The notes beneath the pieces are model-generated. The model was given only the letters and a program-made list of their open reading frames with translations, made no database searches and was not told where the DNA came from. From positions 1-64,000 of the forward strand of contig NZ_JAGIKV010000029.1 of NCBI RefSeq assembly GCF_017874615.1: 64,000 bases of DNA. The letters are read 5' to 3'. Positions 17,636 to 26,384 of the stretch are shown here, piece after piece. Position 1 is the stretch's first letter. Every line of letters starts with the position of its first letter. Both the position numbers and the translations under genes were made by a program. Origin of the DNA: Paenibacillus xylanexedens. GTDB taxonomy: Bacteria > Bacillota > Bacilli > Paenibacillales > Paenibacillaceae.

Positions 17636-17754
17636 ATAGAATCTCCTTTGGTTATCGGTAGTTAATTAAAATGATAGCGAATACATATCTCAAGAAAAAA
17701 CGAGGGTTAATTCGGATGAAATACTTCTTCCGATGGATAGATTAATCCTTTTAA

Positions 17755-17768
17755 AATCAACGTTTACA
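17755..17768 (-). promoter_or_regulatory. cre-like site upstream of the GH3 gene
   Basis: TGTAAACGTTGATT on the minus strand matches 12 of 14 positions of the catabolite-responsive element TGWAANCGNTNWCA; the last two bases differ. It lies about 120-133 bases before the GH3 start. I see nothing else I can name in the gap 17636-18004. Confidence 0.4.
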
Positions 17769-18004
17769 GGTTTAAAACTTGATCTCATTTTCAAAATCTA
17801 AAACGATTTCGGTAATCTTATCATATAGCATGTTTAACAAAAAAAACAGAGGTTCTGCGCAGGAAATTGTGAACATCCCCTCTGCAAAATCTGAACAACA
17901 CCGTTTTTTCCTGGCATAGTCTGGCAATCATGAATAAGAGTACAACGATGTGCGCTGAACGACAATCGCATCAACCGAATGAAGATGATTAAGGAGGAAG
18001 ACAA

Positions 18005-19549
18005 ATGAACGACAATCAGCAGCCCAAGACGGGTCTGCCACCGGTCCCCGAATCGCTGTGGCGTGCTACGCATCAATTCGATGCCTATCCAAAACTGACC
18101 GAAGATATCACCGCTGATGTAGCGATTATTGGTGCCGGTATTGCCGGGATCACTACAGCCTATTTGCTCGCGCAGACGGGTATGCGTGTAGTCGTGCTGG
18201 AAGCTGGAAAAGTGTTGGATGGCACGACCGGTCATACCACGGCCAAGGTATCTGCACAGCACGGTGTCATATTTGATGAAATTATGCATCACTTCGGACA
18301 AGAACAGGCTCGGATGTACTATGAAGGCAATGCCGATGCAGCGAAGTGGATGCGCAATTTGGTGAAGGAAAAACAGATTAATTGCCAGTGGGCAGAGGAA
18401 GATGCCTACGTCTACATTCAATCGGAAGAAAACATCAAAAAACTGGAGATCGAGCTAACCGCTTATGGCAAACTCAATATCCCTGGCGAGTGGGTAGATC
18501 CACTCCCTATTCCAGTTCCCGCAAGGGCAGGTATTCGCATGCCGGGTCAGGCACGTTTTGATCCGCTGGCCTATCTTCACTACTTGCTCGATTCAGCCGT
18601 AAAACAAGGGGTACAGATCTACGAGCATACGACAGTTATCGATGTAGAGGAAGACGCTTCACTGCATGTACGAACCTATGGAGATGGCCCATCCGTAACA
18701 GCGGAACATGTTGTCGTGGCCTCTCATTTTCCCGTCTATGACCCCGGATTTTATTTCACGCGGTTACACGCAGAACGATCCTACGCTGTATTAGTCGAAC
18801 CGGAGAAACCCTATGCAGGCGGCATGTACATCTCGGACGATACGCCGTACCGCTCCTTGCGTACCGTCTTACATGACGGCAAGGAACTTATCCTCTTTGG
18901 CGGCGAAAATCACAAAACCGGACAAGGCATCTGCACCTTCGGTCATTATGAACGCCTGGAGCAGTTCGCAGCGGAGACATTTGGCATCCGCAACATTCCT
19001 TTTCGCTGGTCAGCCCAGGATCTGATCTCCATTGACAAGGTGCCTTACATCGGACCGATTACCGGAAGACATGAGCGTGTCTATGTGGCGACCGGGTTTG
19101 CCAAATGGGGAATGACAACGGGTACCATGGCCGGTCATATTCTCGCAGATCGCATCACCGGACGTGACAACCCTCATGCTGTCATATTCGATCCGGCAAG
19201 ATTCAAGGCCGATCCTGGTATGAAACACTTTATTGTGGAAAATGTGAATGTAGCCAAAGAATTAATCTCCGGTAAAGTAGGCATTGTGCACAAAAAGGTT
19301 AGCGATATTGGTGAAGACGAAGGAGCCGTCGTTCGTCATAATGGTAAACGTGCTGGCGCCTACAAGGACACCAGTGGCAAGCTGTTTCTGGTGGATACCA
19401 CCTGCACCCATCTAGGTTGCGAAGTCGAATGGAACGAGGGGGAACGTTCGTGGGATTGCCCATGCCATGGTTCCCGCTTTGATTATGCAGGCCATGTCAT
19501 TGAGGGCCCTGCTGTGGAAGACCTTAAAGTCCTGGATGCACAAGAATAA
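18005..19549 (+). CDS. FAD-dependent oxidoreductase with C-terminal Rieske [2Fe-2S] domain
   Basis: A 514-residue flavoprotein. The FAD-binding Rossmann motif is VAIIGAGIAGITTAYLL (~38-54), followed by a DadA/glycine-oxidase type domain to ~410. Residues ~420-514 are a Rieske domain with CTHLGCEV and CPCHGSRFD, giving both Cys-x-His and Cys-x2-His ligands. A single chain therefore joins an amine/acid oxidase-like flavin domain to an electron-transfer cluster. Such fusions are common in Bacillales but the substrate is not established. GGAGGAAGACAA precedes the ATG. It stands alone and is followed by its own terminator. Confidence 0.93.
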   Translation: MNDNQQPKTGLPPVPESLWRATHQFDAYPKLTEDITADVAIIGAGIAGITTAYLLAQTGMRVVVLEAGKVLDGTTGHTTAKVSAQHGVIFDEIMHHFGQEQARMYYEGNADAAKWMRNLVKEKQINCQWAEEDAYVYIQSEENIKKLEIELTAYGKLNIPGEWVDPLPIPVPARAGIRMPGQARFDPLAYLHYLLDSAVKQGVQIYEHTTVIDVEEDASLHVRTYGDGPSVTAEHVVVASHFPVYDPGFYFTRLHAERSYAVLVEPEKPYAGGMYISDDTPYRSLRTVLHDGKELILFGGENHKTGQGICTFGHYERLEQFAAETFGIRNIPFRWSAQDLISIDKVPYIGPITGRHERVYVATGFAKWGMTTGTMAGHILADRITGRDNPHAVIFDPARFKADPGMKHFIVENVNVAKELISGKVGIVHKKVSDIGEDEGAVVRHNGKRAGAYKDTSGKLFLVDTTCTHLGCEVEWNEGERSWDCPCHGSRFDYAGHVIEGPAVEDLKVLDAQE

Positions 19550-19601
19550 CCGACATTTAGCGATTAACCTGTAACCAAAGAAACAAAAGTTCATCTCACA
19601 G

Positions 19602-19648
19602 ACCGGATCGGAATCCGCCTCCAGACGGAAGCAACCGATCCGGTTTTT
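19602..19648 (+). terminator. intrinsic terminator of the FAD-Rieske gene
   Basis: ACCGGATCGG at 19602-19611 pairs with CCGATCCGGT at 19635-19644, followed by five T. The rest of the gap to 19844 holds the promoter region of the padR operon, with no site I can name. Confidence 0.9.
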
Positions 19649-19844
19649 GCGTATGCTGAATTATAGCTAAACAGACAGCTTCAGCTAAGCATCAGTATTA
19701 AACGAACTTATTATCGATCAATCGTGATACGGAACTATTTTAAAGTCACTACCTTGCATTAAACAGTACTGGATGCTATGATGACTTCACCACTACTGAA
19801 CAATATACACTAGCGATAAATGAAGCTACGAAGGAGGAACCTGT

Positions 19845-20174
19845 GTGAATGTGAACATCCAGTTCAAAAAAGGAGTATTGGAGCTGTGCGTCCTGGTATT
19901 AATTAACCGCCAGGATCGGTATGGCTACGAACTGGCTCAGGCGGTCTCCAAACATATCGAAGTTGCTGAAGGTGCACTGTATCCCTTGCTTCGCCGGCTT
20001 GTAAATGACGGTTACTGCACCACCTATCTGCAAGAATCAACTGAAGGCCCGCCGCGCAAGTATTACCGACTATCCGATACAGGTCGCGACTACATGACGG
20101 CACTGACGACAGAATGGAATGAATTTGTGCGCAATGTCGCAAATCTGATTGAGGAAGGAATCCCCAATGAATAG
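19845..20174 (+). CDS. PadR family transcriptional regulator
   Basis: A 109-residue winged-helix repressor of the small PadR subfamily. It shows the pattern KKGVLELCVLVLINRQDRYGYEL, EGALYPLLRRLVNDGY and PPRKYYRLSDTGR. It starts with GTG, 7 bases after AAGGAGG. It is the first gene of a three-gene operon with DUF1700 and DUF4097 proteins, a common Firmicute arrangement in which the PadR protein usually controls the operon and the response is often to membrane-active compounds. Confidence 0.93.
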   Translation: MNVNIQFKKGVLELCVLVLINRQDRYGYELAQAVSKHIEVAEGALYPLLRRLVNDGYCTTYLQESTEGPPRKYYRLSDTGRDYMTALTTEWNEFVRNVANLIEEGIPNE

Positions 20175-20760
20175 ACAACAATTTATGAAAGCCATGGAAA
20201 TTCATCTACGGCCGATGGACCCATTCGAACGGGCTGAGTTGCTCGCCGACTATGATCAACACTTCGAGCTTGGACTACGAGAAGGCAGGCTGGAAGAAGA
20301 GATCGCTCGGGAACTGGGACACCCGGAAGAGATCGCCAAGGAAGCACTTGGTGATCGTTATGACATTCATACACCGGGTTCAGATGCGTTCTATGCACCG
20401 ACGTATCGCGAAATGCGGTCAGCCAAAAACAGCACCAGAGCCACTCGCAACTTTTTCACAGCCATCGGCCTGTTATTCCTGAATCTGATTCTTGGCATTC
20501 CTCTTGGTCTCATGATGTGGTCGGTATGGCTTGTTATTGCCAGCCTTTCCTTGCTGGTATTGGCTCCTGTGGCAGCGGTTGTGGATTTCTTATTCCTGAG
20601 CCAACTCGATAAAGCAGAGATCTTCGTTGCGATTGGCGCTTTCGGTGTCGGCATTTTGTTTGCCATCGCATCGAAGTATGTCTTTAGAGCCTTCAAAATA
20701 GTCACTCTTCAATATATTAGATGGAATAAAAACACGATGAAAGGAGATGTTTCCGCATGA
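20167..20760 (+). CDS. DUF1700 (HAAS) family membrane protein
   Basis: A 197-residue protein with an N-terminal helical HAAS-type domain (MNRQQFMKAMEIHL, then ELLADYDQHFELGLREGR and ARELGHPEEIAKE) and three or four membrane helices at ~95-185. The start is the ATG 7 bases after AGGAAGGA; it overlaps the padR stop by eight bases, so translation is coupled. The family accompanies PadR regulators and DUF4097 proteins; its biochemical role is not known. Confidence 0.9.
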   Translation: MNRQQFMKAMEIHLRPMDPFERAELLADYDQHFELGLREGRLEEEIARELGHPEEIAKEALGDRYDIHTPGSDAFYAPTYREMRSAKNSTRATRNFFTAIGLLFLNLILGIPLGLMMWSVWLVIASLSLLVLAPVAAVVDFLFLSQLDKAEIFVAIGAFGVGILFAIASKYVFRAFKIVTLQYIRWNKNTMKGDVSA

Positions 20761-21656
20761 GCACCAAAAAATGGCTTGCGCTTGCCGTGATATGTATCGG
20801 AATAGGTTTACTTGGGACATCCATCTATGGCGTTCAGTTCGGGGATGAACGGGAGCATTATTCTAAACGATGGGATTTCAAAGTAGATGAATTGCAGAAC
20901 ATTATCATGAATGCTAATTTCAGTGCAGATATTGAATTTGTTGTAAGCCCGGATTCGAATGGTTATATCGAAGTGGATGGCAAATGGGACCCTGCCGTAG
21001 TAAAAAGCTTCGAACAAGCCACTTTATCTAACGGCACATTCCAACTGTCTCAGACAGAACGTGACCGATTGCAATTTTTCACCCTGTATTGGAATGAACA
21101 AGACTCCACAATAACGGTTGCTCTGCCTGAAGGACACCAATTAAATGAGGTTAAGCTGGAATCCTCTTCAAGTGACTGGGATCTAACGGATCTGAGTGCC
21201 AATCAGCTTGAGCTGAATAATACCTCAGGTTCCATACGTCTGGAAAACATCAAGGTACCCAATATTGAGCTGGCTCTAACTTCGGGCGACATTACCGCTT
21301 CCATGATTAATGGAGACATGACCGTGAAACAGACATCCGGAAGCTTCACGGCAGATCAGATTGCAGGTCATGTAAACAGTAAGATTAAATCAGGAGATAT
21401 TGAGATTACTGAATTATACGGCGCAGCTGATGTTCAATTCACTTCGGGTAGCATTCATATTGAACAGTCCCATTCCGCCCCGATTAATGCGTCGGGAACA
21501 TCAGGAGATATTTTCATTCAAGCTGCACCTGATTTTGACGGAATTTATGACGCTAAAGCTACTTCCGGAAGTGTCGATGTACCTGAATCGCCAATGGTGA
21601 GCCGGGAAGTGATCAAGGCCCGTACTTCTTCTGGCAGCATCGAGATTACCAAATAG
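20757..21656 (+). CDS. DUF4097 family beta-strand repeat protein
   Basis: A 299-residue protein with an N-terminal membrane anchor (~residues 5-25) and a long outside domain made of short repeats of the type TSGSI-x-(I/V), for example NTSGSIRLENIKV, LTSGDITASMI and QTSGSFTADQI. These repeats form a right-handed beta-helix-like fold in DUF4097 proteins, sometimes annotated as putative adhesins. Its ATG overlaps the preceding stop (ATGA). It is the effector-like end of the PadR operon, probably at the cell envelope; the exact role is unknown. Confidence 0.9.
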   Translation: MSTKKWLALAVICIGIGLLGTSIYGVQFGDEREHYSKRWDFKVDELQNIIMNANFSADIEFVVSPDSNGYIEVDGKWDPAVVKSFEQATLSNGTFQLSQTERDRLQFFTLYWNEQDSTITVALPEGHQLNEVKLESSSSDWDLTDLSANQLELNNTSGSIRLENIKVPNIELALTSGDITASMINGDMTVKQTSGSFTADQIAGHVNSKIKSGDIEITELYGAADVQFTSGSIHIEQSHSAPINASGTSGDIFIQAAPDFDGIYDAKATSGSVDVPESPMVSREVIKARTSSGSIEITK

Positions 21657-21734
21657 TGATGAAGCCAATTTCCGAACTGTGGGTAATAATAGTATAATTG
21701 AATGCTAGTCCATTTCTAAGGAGGAATTACCCAC

Positions 21735-22454
21735 ATGGAACTTAAAAATAAAACAGCGATCATCACAGGTGCCGGAAAAGGTATCGGCCGTGCGATCGCT
21801 GAAGCTCTTGCCAAAGAAGGAGTGCACCTCGGCCTTATTGCACGTACCGCTTCGGATCTTCAGGCTCTTCAACAATCACTCAGTCAAGAATACGGCGTGA
21901 AAGTAACCAGTGCTGTAGCAGATATCTCGGATCGCACGCAGGCCGAAGCCGCTGTAGCAGCCATCGAGATGGAACTCGGCGCAGTGGATATCCTGATCAA
22001 CAATGCAGGTATCGCAAGCTTCGGAACATTGCTGGATATGGACCCAGAAGAGTGGGAACGCATCCTGCATGTCAACGTTATGGGTACATATTACGTTACA
22101 CGCGCTGTCCTTCCAAGCATGATCAAGGAAAGTAGCGGCAGCATTATCAATATTGCTTCCACTGCAGGTGAACGCGGATTCGCTACGGGTTCGGCATACT
22201 GCGCGTCCAAGTTTGCATTGCTTGGCATGACCGAATCTCTGATGCAGGAAGTGCGCAAGTCCAACATTCGTGTAACGGCACTGACTCCAAGCACCGTTAA
22301 TACGGAGCTTGCGACCAATGCCGGACTGAAAATTGGCGACGAAGATCGCATGATGCAAGCGGAAGATGTAGCTGAACTTGCACTCGCAACGCTCAAGCTG
22401 TCCGACCGTGTCTTTGTCAAAGCAGCAGGCATCTGGACGACTAATCCACAATAG
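21735..22454 (+). CDS. SDR family 3-ketoacyl-ACP reductase-like protein (YoxD-like)
   Basis: A 239-residue short-chain dehydrogenase. The cofactor motif is TGAGKGIGRAIAEAL (~residues 11-25), NNAG is at ~87-90, and the catalytic triad is Ser in INIASTAGERG, then Tyr and Lys in SAYCASKFALLG. The whole chain, including the ending WTTNP, resembles Bacillus YoxD. It probably reduces a carbonyl with NADPH, but the substrate is not known. AAGGAGGAATTACCCAC precedes the ATG. It converges on the XRE-cupin gene with repeat A1 and a terminator between them. Confidence 0.92.
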   Translation: MELKNKTAIITGAGKGIGRAIAEALAKEGVHLGLIARTASDLQALQQSLSQEYGVKVTSAVADISDRTQAEAAVAAIEMELGAVDILINNAGIASFGTLLDMDPEEWERILHVNVMGTYYVTRAVLPSMIKESSGSIINIASTAGERGFATGSAYCASKFALLGMTESLMQEVRKSNIRVTALTPSTVNTELATNAGLKIGDEDRMMQAEDVAELALATLKLSDRVFVKAAGIWTTNPQ

Positions 22455-22471
22455 ACAGTGTGCTTCTGATT

Positions 22472-22671
22472 TTCTAACGAAACTCTCGCACCTTGTTGTT
22501 CCCTTTTGCAGGAAATGAGAAACGTAACGAATCTCAGCGACGTTATTTCGCCAGAAGTCTGTGGAATGTAGCTAAATTACACACACAGCAGTGAAATAAA
22601 GCGTCTGAGATTCGTTACAATCTCAATATCTGCTTAAAATCATCTAATAGGGCTCGCTCAGTTCGTTAGAA
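22472..22671. repeat. family A palindromic intergenic element, copy A1
   Basis: A 200-bp element with four 9-bp boxes: TAACGAAAC at 22475, TAACGAATC at 22525, GATTCGTTA at 22609 and AGTTCGTTA at 22660. Offsets from box 1 are 50, 134 and 185. Boxes 2 and 3 extend to a perfect 14-bp inverted repeat (GTAACGAATCTCAG / CTGAGATTCGTTAC). Inside them TTATTTC and GAAATAA are also complementary. It lies between convergent genes. Copies A2, A3 and A4 share the plan. No coding capacity. Confidence 0.8.
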
Positions 22672-22674
22672 GAT

Positions 22675-22745
22675 AAAAGGACGTTTCCCATTGTACATGT
22701 ATGCAGGTTCGCATGTTCATGACTTGGGAGCCGTCCTTTTTTATT
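22675..22745 (-). terminator. bidirectional terminator between SDR and XRE-cupin genes
   Basis: AAAAGGACG at 22675-22683 pairs with CGTCCTTTT at 22732-22740, with inner partial pairing. Six T follow on the plus strand and AAAA precedes, so it can end both convergent transcripts. Confidence 0.8.
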
Positions 22746-23285
22746 TTATAAATGATCCAGACTCAATTCTTTGGACACCGCAATGAGCACCACCGCAGGC
22801 TCCTCACCGATATTGGTCACTTCATGAGGCACTATCGCATTCCAGGTAAACGAATCCCCCTCTTCAAGAACTTCCACATCTTCGCATTGCTCCGCACGAA
22901 TCTTGCCCTGCAACACCAAATGGCTTTCCTCTCCGGCATGTTTGCTCACCCCGGTTGAAGCACCTGGCGGTAACTCCACAATGGACATACGCATCGCACC
23001 TTTGGCTGTAAGCTGCTGCACTTTGATCTGTCCGCTTCCGGCTGTCGTCTCCTTGCGCTCGTTCTTGCGTACCACATTCATCCGTTGCTCCGGTGTCAGC
23101 AGCAAATAGGGAAGTGGCACTTCCAGATAATCCGCAATACTTTCAAGCGTAGCAATGGAAGGTGACGTTTTGTTATTTTCTACGTTGCTGATAAAACCTT
23201 TGGACAACCCCGTTCCCTCACACATCTGCATGATCGTAATCTGTTTCTGTTTGCGGATCGTACGAATAGCCAAGCCAATATCCAT
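22746..23285 (-). CDS. XRE family regulator with C-terminal cupin domain
   Basis: A 179-residue regulator. Residues ~5-60 are a lambda-repressor-type helix-turn-helix (AIRTIRKQKQITIMQMCEGTGLSKGFISNVENNKTSPSIATL is the recognisable stretch, in parts). Residues ~105-175 are a cupin with PPGASTGVSKHAGEESHLVLQG-type metal and ligand positions. Proteins of this plan repress catabolic or stress genes and sense a small molecule in the cupin. No target can be named from the neighbours. Confidence 0.92.
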   Translation of the reverse strand: MDIGLAIRTIRKQKQITIMQMCEGTGLSKGFISNVENNKTSPSIATLESIADYLEVPLPYLLLTPEQRMNVVRKNERKETTAGSGQIKVQQLTAKGAMRMSIVELPPGASTGVSKHAGEESHLVLQGKIRAEQCEDVEVLEEGDSFTWNAIVPHEVTNIGEEPAVVLIAVSKELSLDHL

Positions 23286-23348
23286 ATCGCGTCCCTCCCT
23301 TCTATTGATTTTTAAACACTAGACGTCCGCGTCGCTTCTTCAGGTTAT

Positions 23349-23714
23349 CTATTCAGCGCTTGTCTCAACAAATATAATCCGATTACCAAACGGATCTGTC
23401 ACGGTCATCTCCCTTGAATTCCAAGGGGTCTCCTCGATACCGGGTCTCGCATTTTTGTACTCTTTCTGACGAAGTGCACCATGTAATGCATCCAAGTTAT
23501 CCGTCTCCACACGTAAGGCGGCTCCAGGTGTACAATCTCCATGATGTTCAGATAAATGAATCACGATGGAATCAAGCGAAATTTGCATATATAAGGGCAT
23601 ATCCGGTTCAAATCGATGTTCCCAATCCAATTGAAAACCCAGGTATTCAAGGTAGAACTCTCTAGCTTTATTTTCATCAAATATTCTCAAAATAGGCACG
23701 ATACGCTTTAACAT
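23349..23714 (-). CDS. VOC family protein (glyoxalase/bleomycin-resistance-like)
   Basis: A 121-residue single-domain vicinal-oxygen-chelate protein. It has the beta-alpha-beta-beta-beta repeats, with FYLEYLGFQLDWEHRF (~residues 20-35), IVIHLSEHHGD (~50-60) and MTVTDPFGNRIIFVE at the end. It resembles the bleomycin-resistance subgroup that binds its ligand as a dimer. I favour the internal ATG (MLKRIVPIL) because GAGGAC is about 9 bases upstream; a GTG three codons earlier is too close. It is downstream of the divergent esterase promoter. Confidence 0.85.
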   Translation of the reverse strand: MLKRIVPILRIFDENKAREFYLEYLGFQLDWEHRFEPDMPLYMQISLDSIVIHLSEHHGDCTPGAALRVETDNLDALHGALRQKEYKNARPGIEETPWNSREMTVTDPFGNRIIFVETSAE

Positions 23715-23858
23715 CCTGATCACGTCCTCGGGAATAAAATATTATTGATCTTCAGTGATTCTTCATTAGCTGCACTCGACTTTCCTTATAAACAACATAT
23801 ATTCATCATACAAAAAAAGTATTGACCCTACAATGAAACCATGATAAATTTTGTTCAT

Positions 23859-23876
23859 AAATAAGAATATTTATTT
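23859..23876. promoter_or_regulatory. 18-bp inverted repeat upstream of the esterase gene
   Basis: AAATAA-GAATAT-TTATTT is a perfect 6-6-6 inverted repeat about 65 bases before the esterase start and between divergent genes. It has the size of a MarR- or DUF24-type operator, but no regulator gene adjoins it. Confidence 0.35.
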
Positions 23877-23941
23877 CATATTGGTGAACTTTATTGTCAG
23901 AACGATATATTTAACTCATTCCTCTTCAGGTGGTGTTTTCA

Positions 23942-24616
23942 ATGAATTCTCCTTATATACATGAAGTCCGATTACCGTCTCATTACAATCCAGATCAGCG
24001 TTATCCCGTGATTTTCGCCTTACATGGTATGGGATCAGATGAGCAAGATATGCTTCGTTTGATGGAGCCTATGCAGTCTGATTTTATTATTGTTGCCATC
24101 CGTGGGCCTATCGTTCAGGGTAATGGTTATGCTTATTTTCAGATCAAAAGCATTGGCAACCCCATCCGTGAATTGTATGATGCCTCCGTGTTGGGGCTGC
24201 AACAGTTGATTGTTGATCTGTCCGCCAAATATGCTATTGATCCCAAGCGGCGTTATATCGCCGGATTCAGCCAGGGCGCCATTATGGCCATGACCCTATC
24301 GCTGATTATGGGAGATGCAATTAAAGGCATTGTAGCGATGAGTGGGTACATCCCGCAATTTGTGAAAGACGAGTACAAGCTGCAACCCGATTCGGAGCTG
24401 TCTGTGTTCATCTCGCATGGGGATCAGGATCATCTATTCCCGCTGCAACTGGGCGAAGATAACGCCAATTTCTTCCGTCAACATACCGATCACGTCACAT
24501 ATTTACCTTACAACGGTGGGCATCAGGTGACCCCCGATCTATACCAACAATTCCAACACTGGCTTCGGACGGATGCAAATCTGACTACCGATGACTCGAA
24601 AGGACTGAATTCATAA
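23942..24616 (+). CDS. alpha/beta-hydrolase, phospholipase/carboxylesterase family
   Basis: A 224-residue soluble hydrolase. The nucleophile is in GFSQGAIMAM (GxSxG), the acid is in SHGDQDHLFP and the base is in NGGHQVTPDL, so the catalytic triad is complete. HGMGSDEQDML gives the oxyanion-hole region. It is similar in plan to MhqD of Bacillus, which works in quinone and hydroquinone stress. The next gene, an extradiol dioxygenase, begins on the last base of this gene's stop, which supports a shared role on aromatic compounds. The ATG used lies 8 bases after AGGTGG. Confidence 0.9.
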   Translation: MNSPYIHEVRLPSHYNPDQRYPVIFALHGMGSDEQDMLRLMEPMQSDFIIVAIRGPIVQGNGYAYFQIKSIGNPIRELYDASVLGLQQLIVDLSAKYAIDPKRRYIAGFSQGAIMAMTLSLIMGDAIKGIVAMSGYIPQFVKDEYKLQPDSELSVFISHGDQDHLFPLQLGEDNANFFRQHTDHVTYLPYNGGHQVTPDLYQQFQHWLRTDANLTTDDSKGLNS

Positions 24617-25386
24617 TGATGCCATCCCTGTTTATTGCTCATGGTGCCCCATCACTGGCACTGGAGGAGAATGTGTATACCGAATTTTTGCAGAAACTCG
24701 GACAAGAACTGCCGAAACCTAAAGCAATCGTATTGTTCTCTGCTCACTGGGAATCCACAACTCAGCTTGTATCCTCGGTAGCCAACTATGAGACCATTTA
24801 TGATTTCGGAGGTTTCCAGCCCGAGCTGTATCAGATCAAGTACCCGGCTCAAGGACAGGCAGAGACCACAGCCGAGGTGGAACGTTTATTCACAGAAGCC
24901 GGGATTCCGGTACAGACCGATGACGTTCGTGGACTGGATCACGGCGCTTGGGTCGTTCTACGCCTGCTCTATCCGGATGCGGATATTCCCGTAATTGCCT
25001 TGTCCGTGAATCGCTATCTGACAGGTGAGCAGCAATATCAGGTCGGACAAGCGCTAGCTTCCTTACGTGAGCAAGATATTCTCGTGATTGGCAGCGGCGG
25101 AACCGTCCACAATCTACGTCGATTGAACTGGGAAAGTGACGGCGTTGATCCGTGGGCATCAGAGTTCGACAACTGGCTACATGACAAGCTGGTGAGTTGG
25201 GATACGGAGTCTCTCTTCTCCTATGATAAACTGGCACCTTCAGCTCAAGCGGCCGTGCCTACGCCGGAGCATTTTGTACCGCTGCTGCTCGCCATGGGTG
25301 CGGGAGATCAGAACAAGCGGGCATCGCTCCTGTTCAAAGCCTATCAATATGGTAACCTGAGCTTGTCCTGCTGGAAGTTTGAATAA
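24616..25386 (+). CDS. DODA-type extradiol aromatic ring-opening dioxygenase (YgiD-like)
   Basis: A 256-residue dioxygenase related to LigB and 4,5-DOPA extradiol dioxygenase. Metal-ligand and catalytic histidines are visible in FIAHGAPSLAL (His9), FSAHWEST (~His43), RGLDHGAWVVL (~His116) and TPEHFVPLLLAMG (~His216). It should cleave catechol-like rings using Fe(II) or Zn(II). It overlaps the upstream esterase stop by one base (TAATG), so the pair is translated together. The substrate is not known. Confidence 0.92.
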   Translation: MMPSLFIAHGAPSLALEENVYTEFLQKLGQELPKPKAIVLFSAHWESTTQLVSSVANYETIYDFGGFQPELYQIKYPAQGQAETTAEVERLFTEAGIPVQTDDVRGLDHGAWVVLRLLYPDADIPVIALSVNRYLTGEQQYQVGQALASLREQDILVIGSGGTVHNLRRLNWESDGVDPWASEFDNWLHDKLVSWDTESLFSYDKLAPSAQAAVPTPEHFVPLLLAMGAGDQNKRASLLFKAYQYGNLSLSCWKFE

Positions 25387-25435
25387 AGAGGATTATGTAA
25401 AAGGTTGGTTTCATTTATAAAGTAGATAAATAACT

Positions 25436-25472
25436 AGCGTGAGTTACAGGGAACGCCCCTGTTACTCACGCT
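25436..25472 (+). terminator. terminator of the esterase-dioxygenase operon
   Basis: AGCGTGAGTTACAGGG pairs with CCCTGTTACTCACGCT with one mismatch, followed by TTATTTG. Confidence 0.8.
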
Positions 25473-25643
25473 TTATTTGTTGTTACCGCCCTTGAATAAT
25501 GAGACCATTGTAGTATGTAAAGCAAGGACTCCGGTTTCTTGTGTGCTTTTCCGGATTATAACTATAATATGAGGTGAAATTAGGATCAGTTTGCTCGCAT
25601 ACACTCACCATATTATCTGAATAGCTCATACGGAGGGAATTGG

Positions 25644-26240
25644 ATGCCAGAACAGCGTATATATGAATTGATGGAAGAACTGGATATGTTGCTGGAGGAG
25701 AAGGTACAGGATGAGGAAAACCGGGAGTTGCTCAACGAATATCGCGATTTTGAAGGCGTGACGGATGAGCAGCTCGACGCATTCGAGCGTGAACAAGGTA
25801 TTCGATTACCTGCTGATTTCCGTGCGTTTTATAAACGTAAAAATGGGAGTGGTTATGGCTTTCACGTCTTGTACCCAACCCTTGAGAAAGGACGGGAATC
25901 CGAGCCATTTTACCTGTTATCCCTGGAAAAAATTCAAAAGGAGCAGTCCACGCTGGTGGAGAACCGTATGGATGATTATTTTACCGAAGAAGAGATCCGT
26001 GAGCTTGATCCCCGAATCAAACCCTACCTTTTTCAAAAGAAATGGATCACGTTTGGCATGCTTGGAGGTGGTTCGCTGTATCTGATGTTCGACTTTGATC
26101 CGACAGAGCAAGGAACGGTTGGACAGATTATTATGTACGTGCATGACCCGGATTTTGTATATTATGTCGCTGGGACGTTTACGGAACTATTGGAACAATC
26201 CAACCGGAATTTACGTGCCTTGGAGGCCATTGAGTACTGA
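25644..26240 (+). CDS. SMI1/KNR4 (SUKH) family protein
   Basis: A 198-residue soluble acidic protein. The SUKH core is seen at ~35-185: GVTDEQLDAFEREQGIRLPADFRAFYKRKNGSGYGF, in overlapping pieces, then FYLLSLEKIQKE, WITFGMLGGGSLYLMFDFDP and the C-terminal helix TFTELLEQ. SUKH proteins often serve as immunity proteins against contact-dependent toxins, but many stand alone in Bacillales genomes. No toxin gene is adjacent here, so no immunity role is claimed. GGAGGGAATTGG precedes the ATG. Confidence 0.88.
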   Translation: MPEQRIYELMEELDMLLEEKVQDEENRELLNEYRDFEGVTDEQLDAFEREQGIRLPADFRAFYKRKNGSGYGFHVLYPTLEKGRESEPFYLLSLEKIQKEQSTLVENRMDDYFTEEEIRELDPRIKPYLFQKKWITFGMLGGGSLYLMFDFDPTEQGTVGQIIMYVHDPDFVYYVAGTFTELLEQSNRNLRALEAIEY

Positions 26241-26384
26241 GATAAACATGATTATATGACCCTTTTTGCATAATGCTGGGATATGTCAAAGCGGTTATAA
26301 TAACATTTAGTGGAAATGCACATGCTGTATAGATATGACTGCCTTTTCTACACCTAATACATTGATCTGGGAGGAACATACGAA

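Noticed and set aside
22472..22671. Family A elements as CRISPR repeats
   Set aside because: The boxes are 9 bp, inverted as well as direct, and occur as four boxes per scattered locus, with no array and no cas gene.
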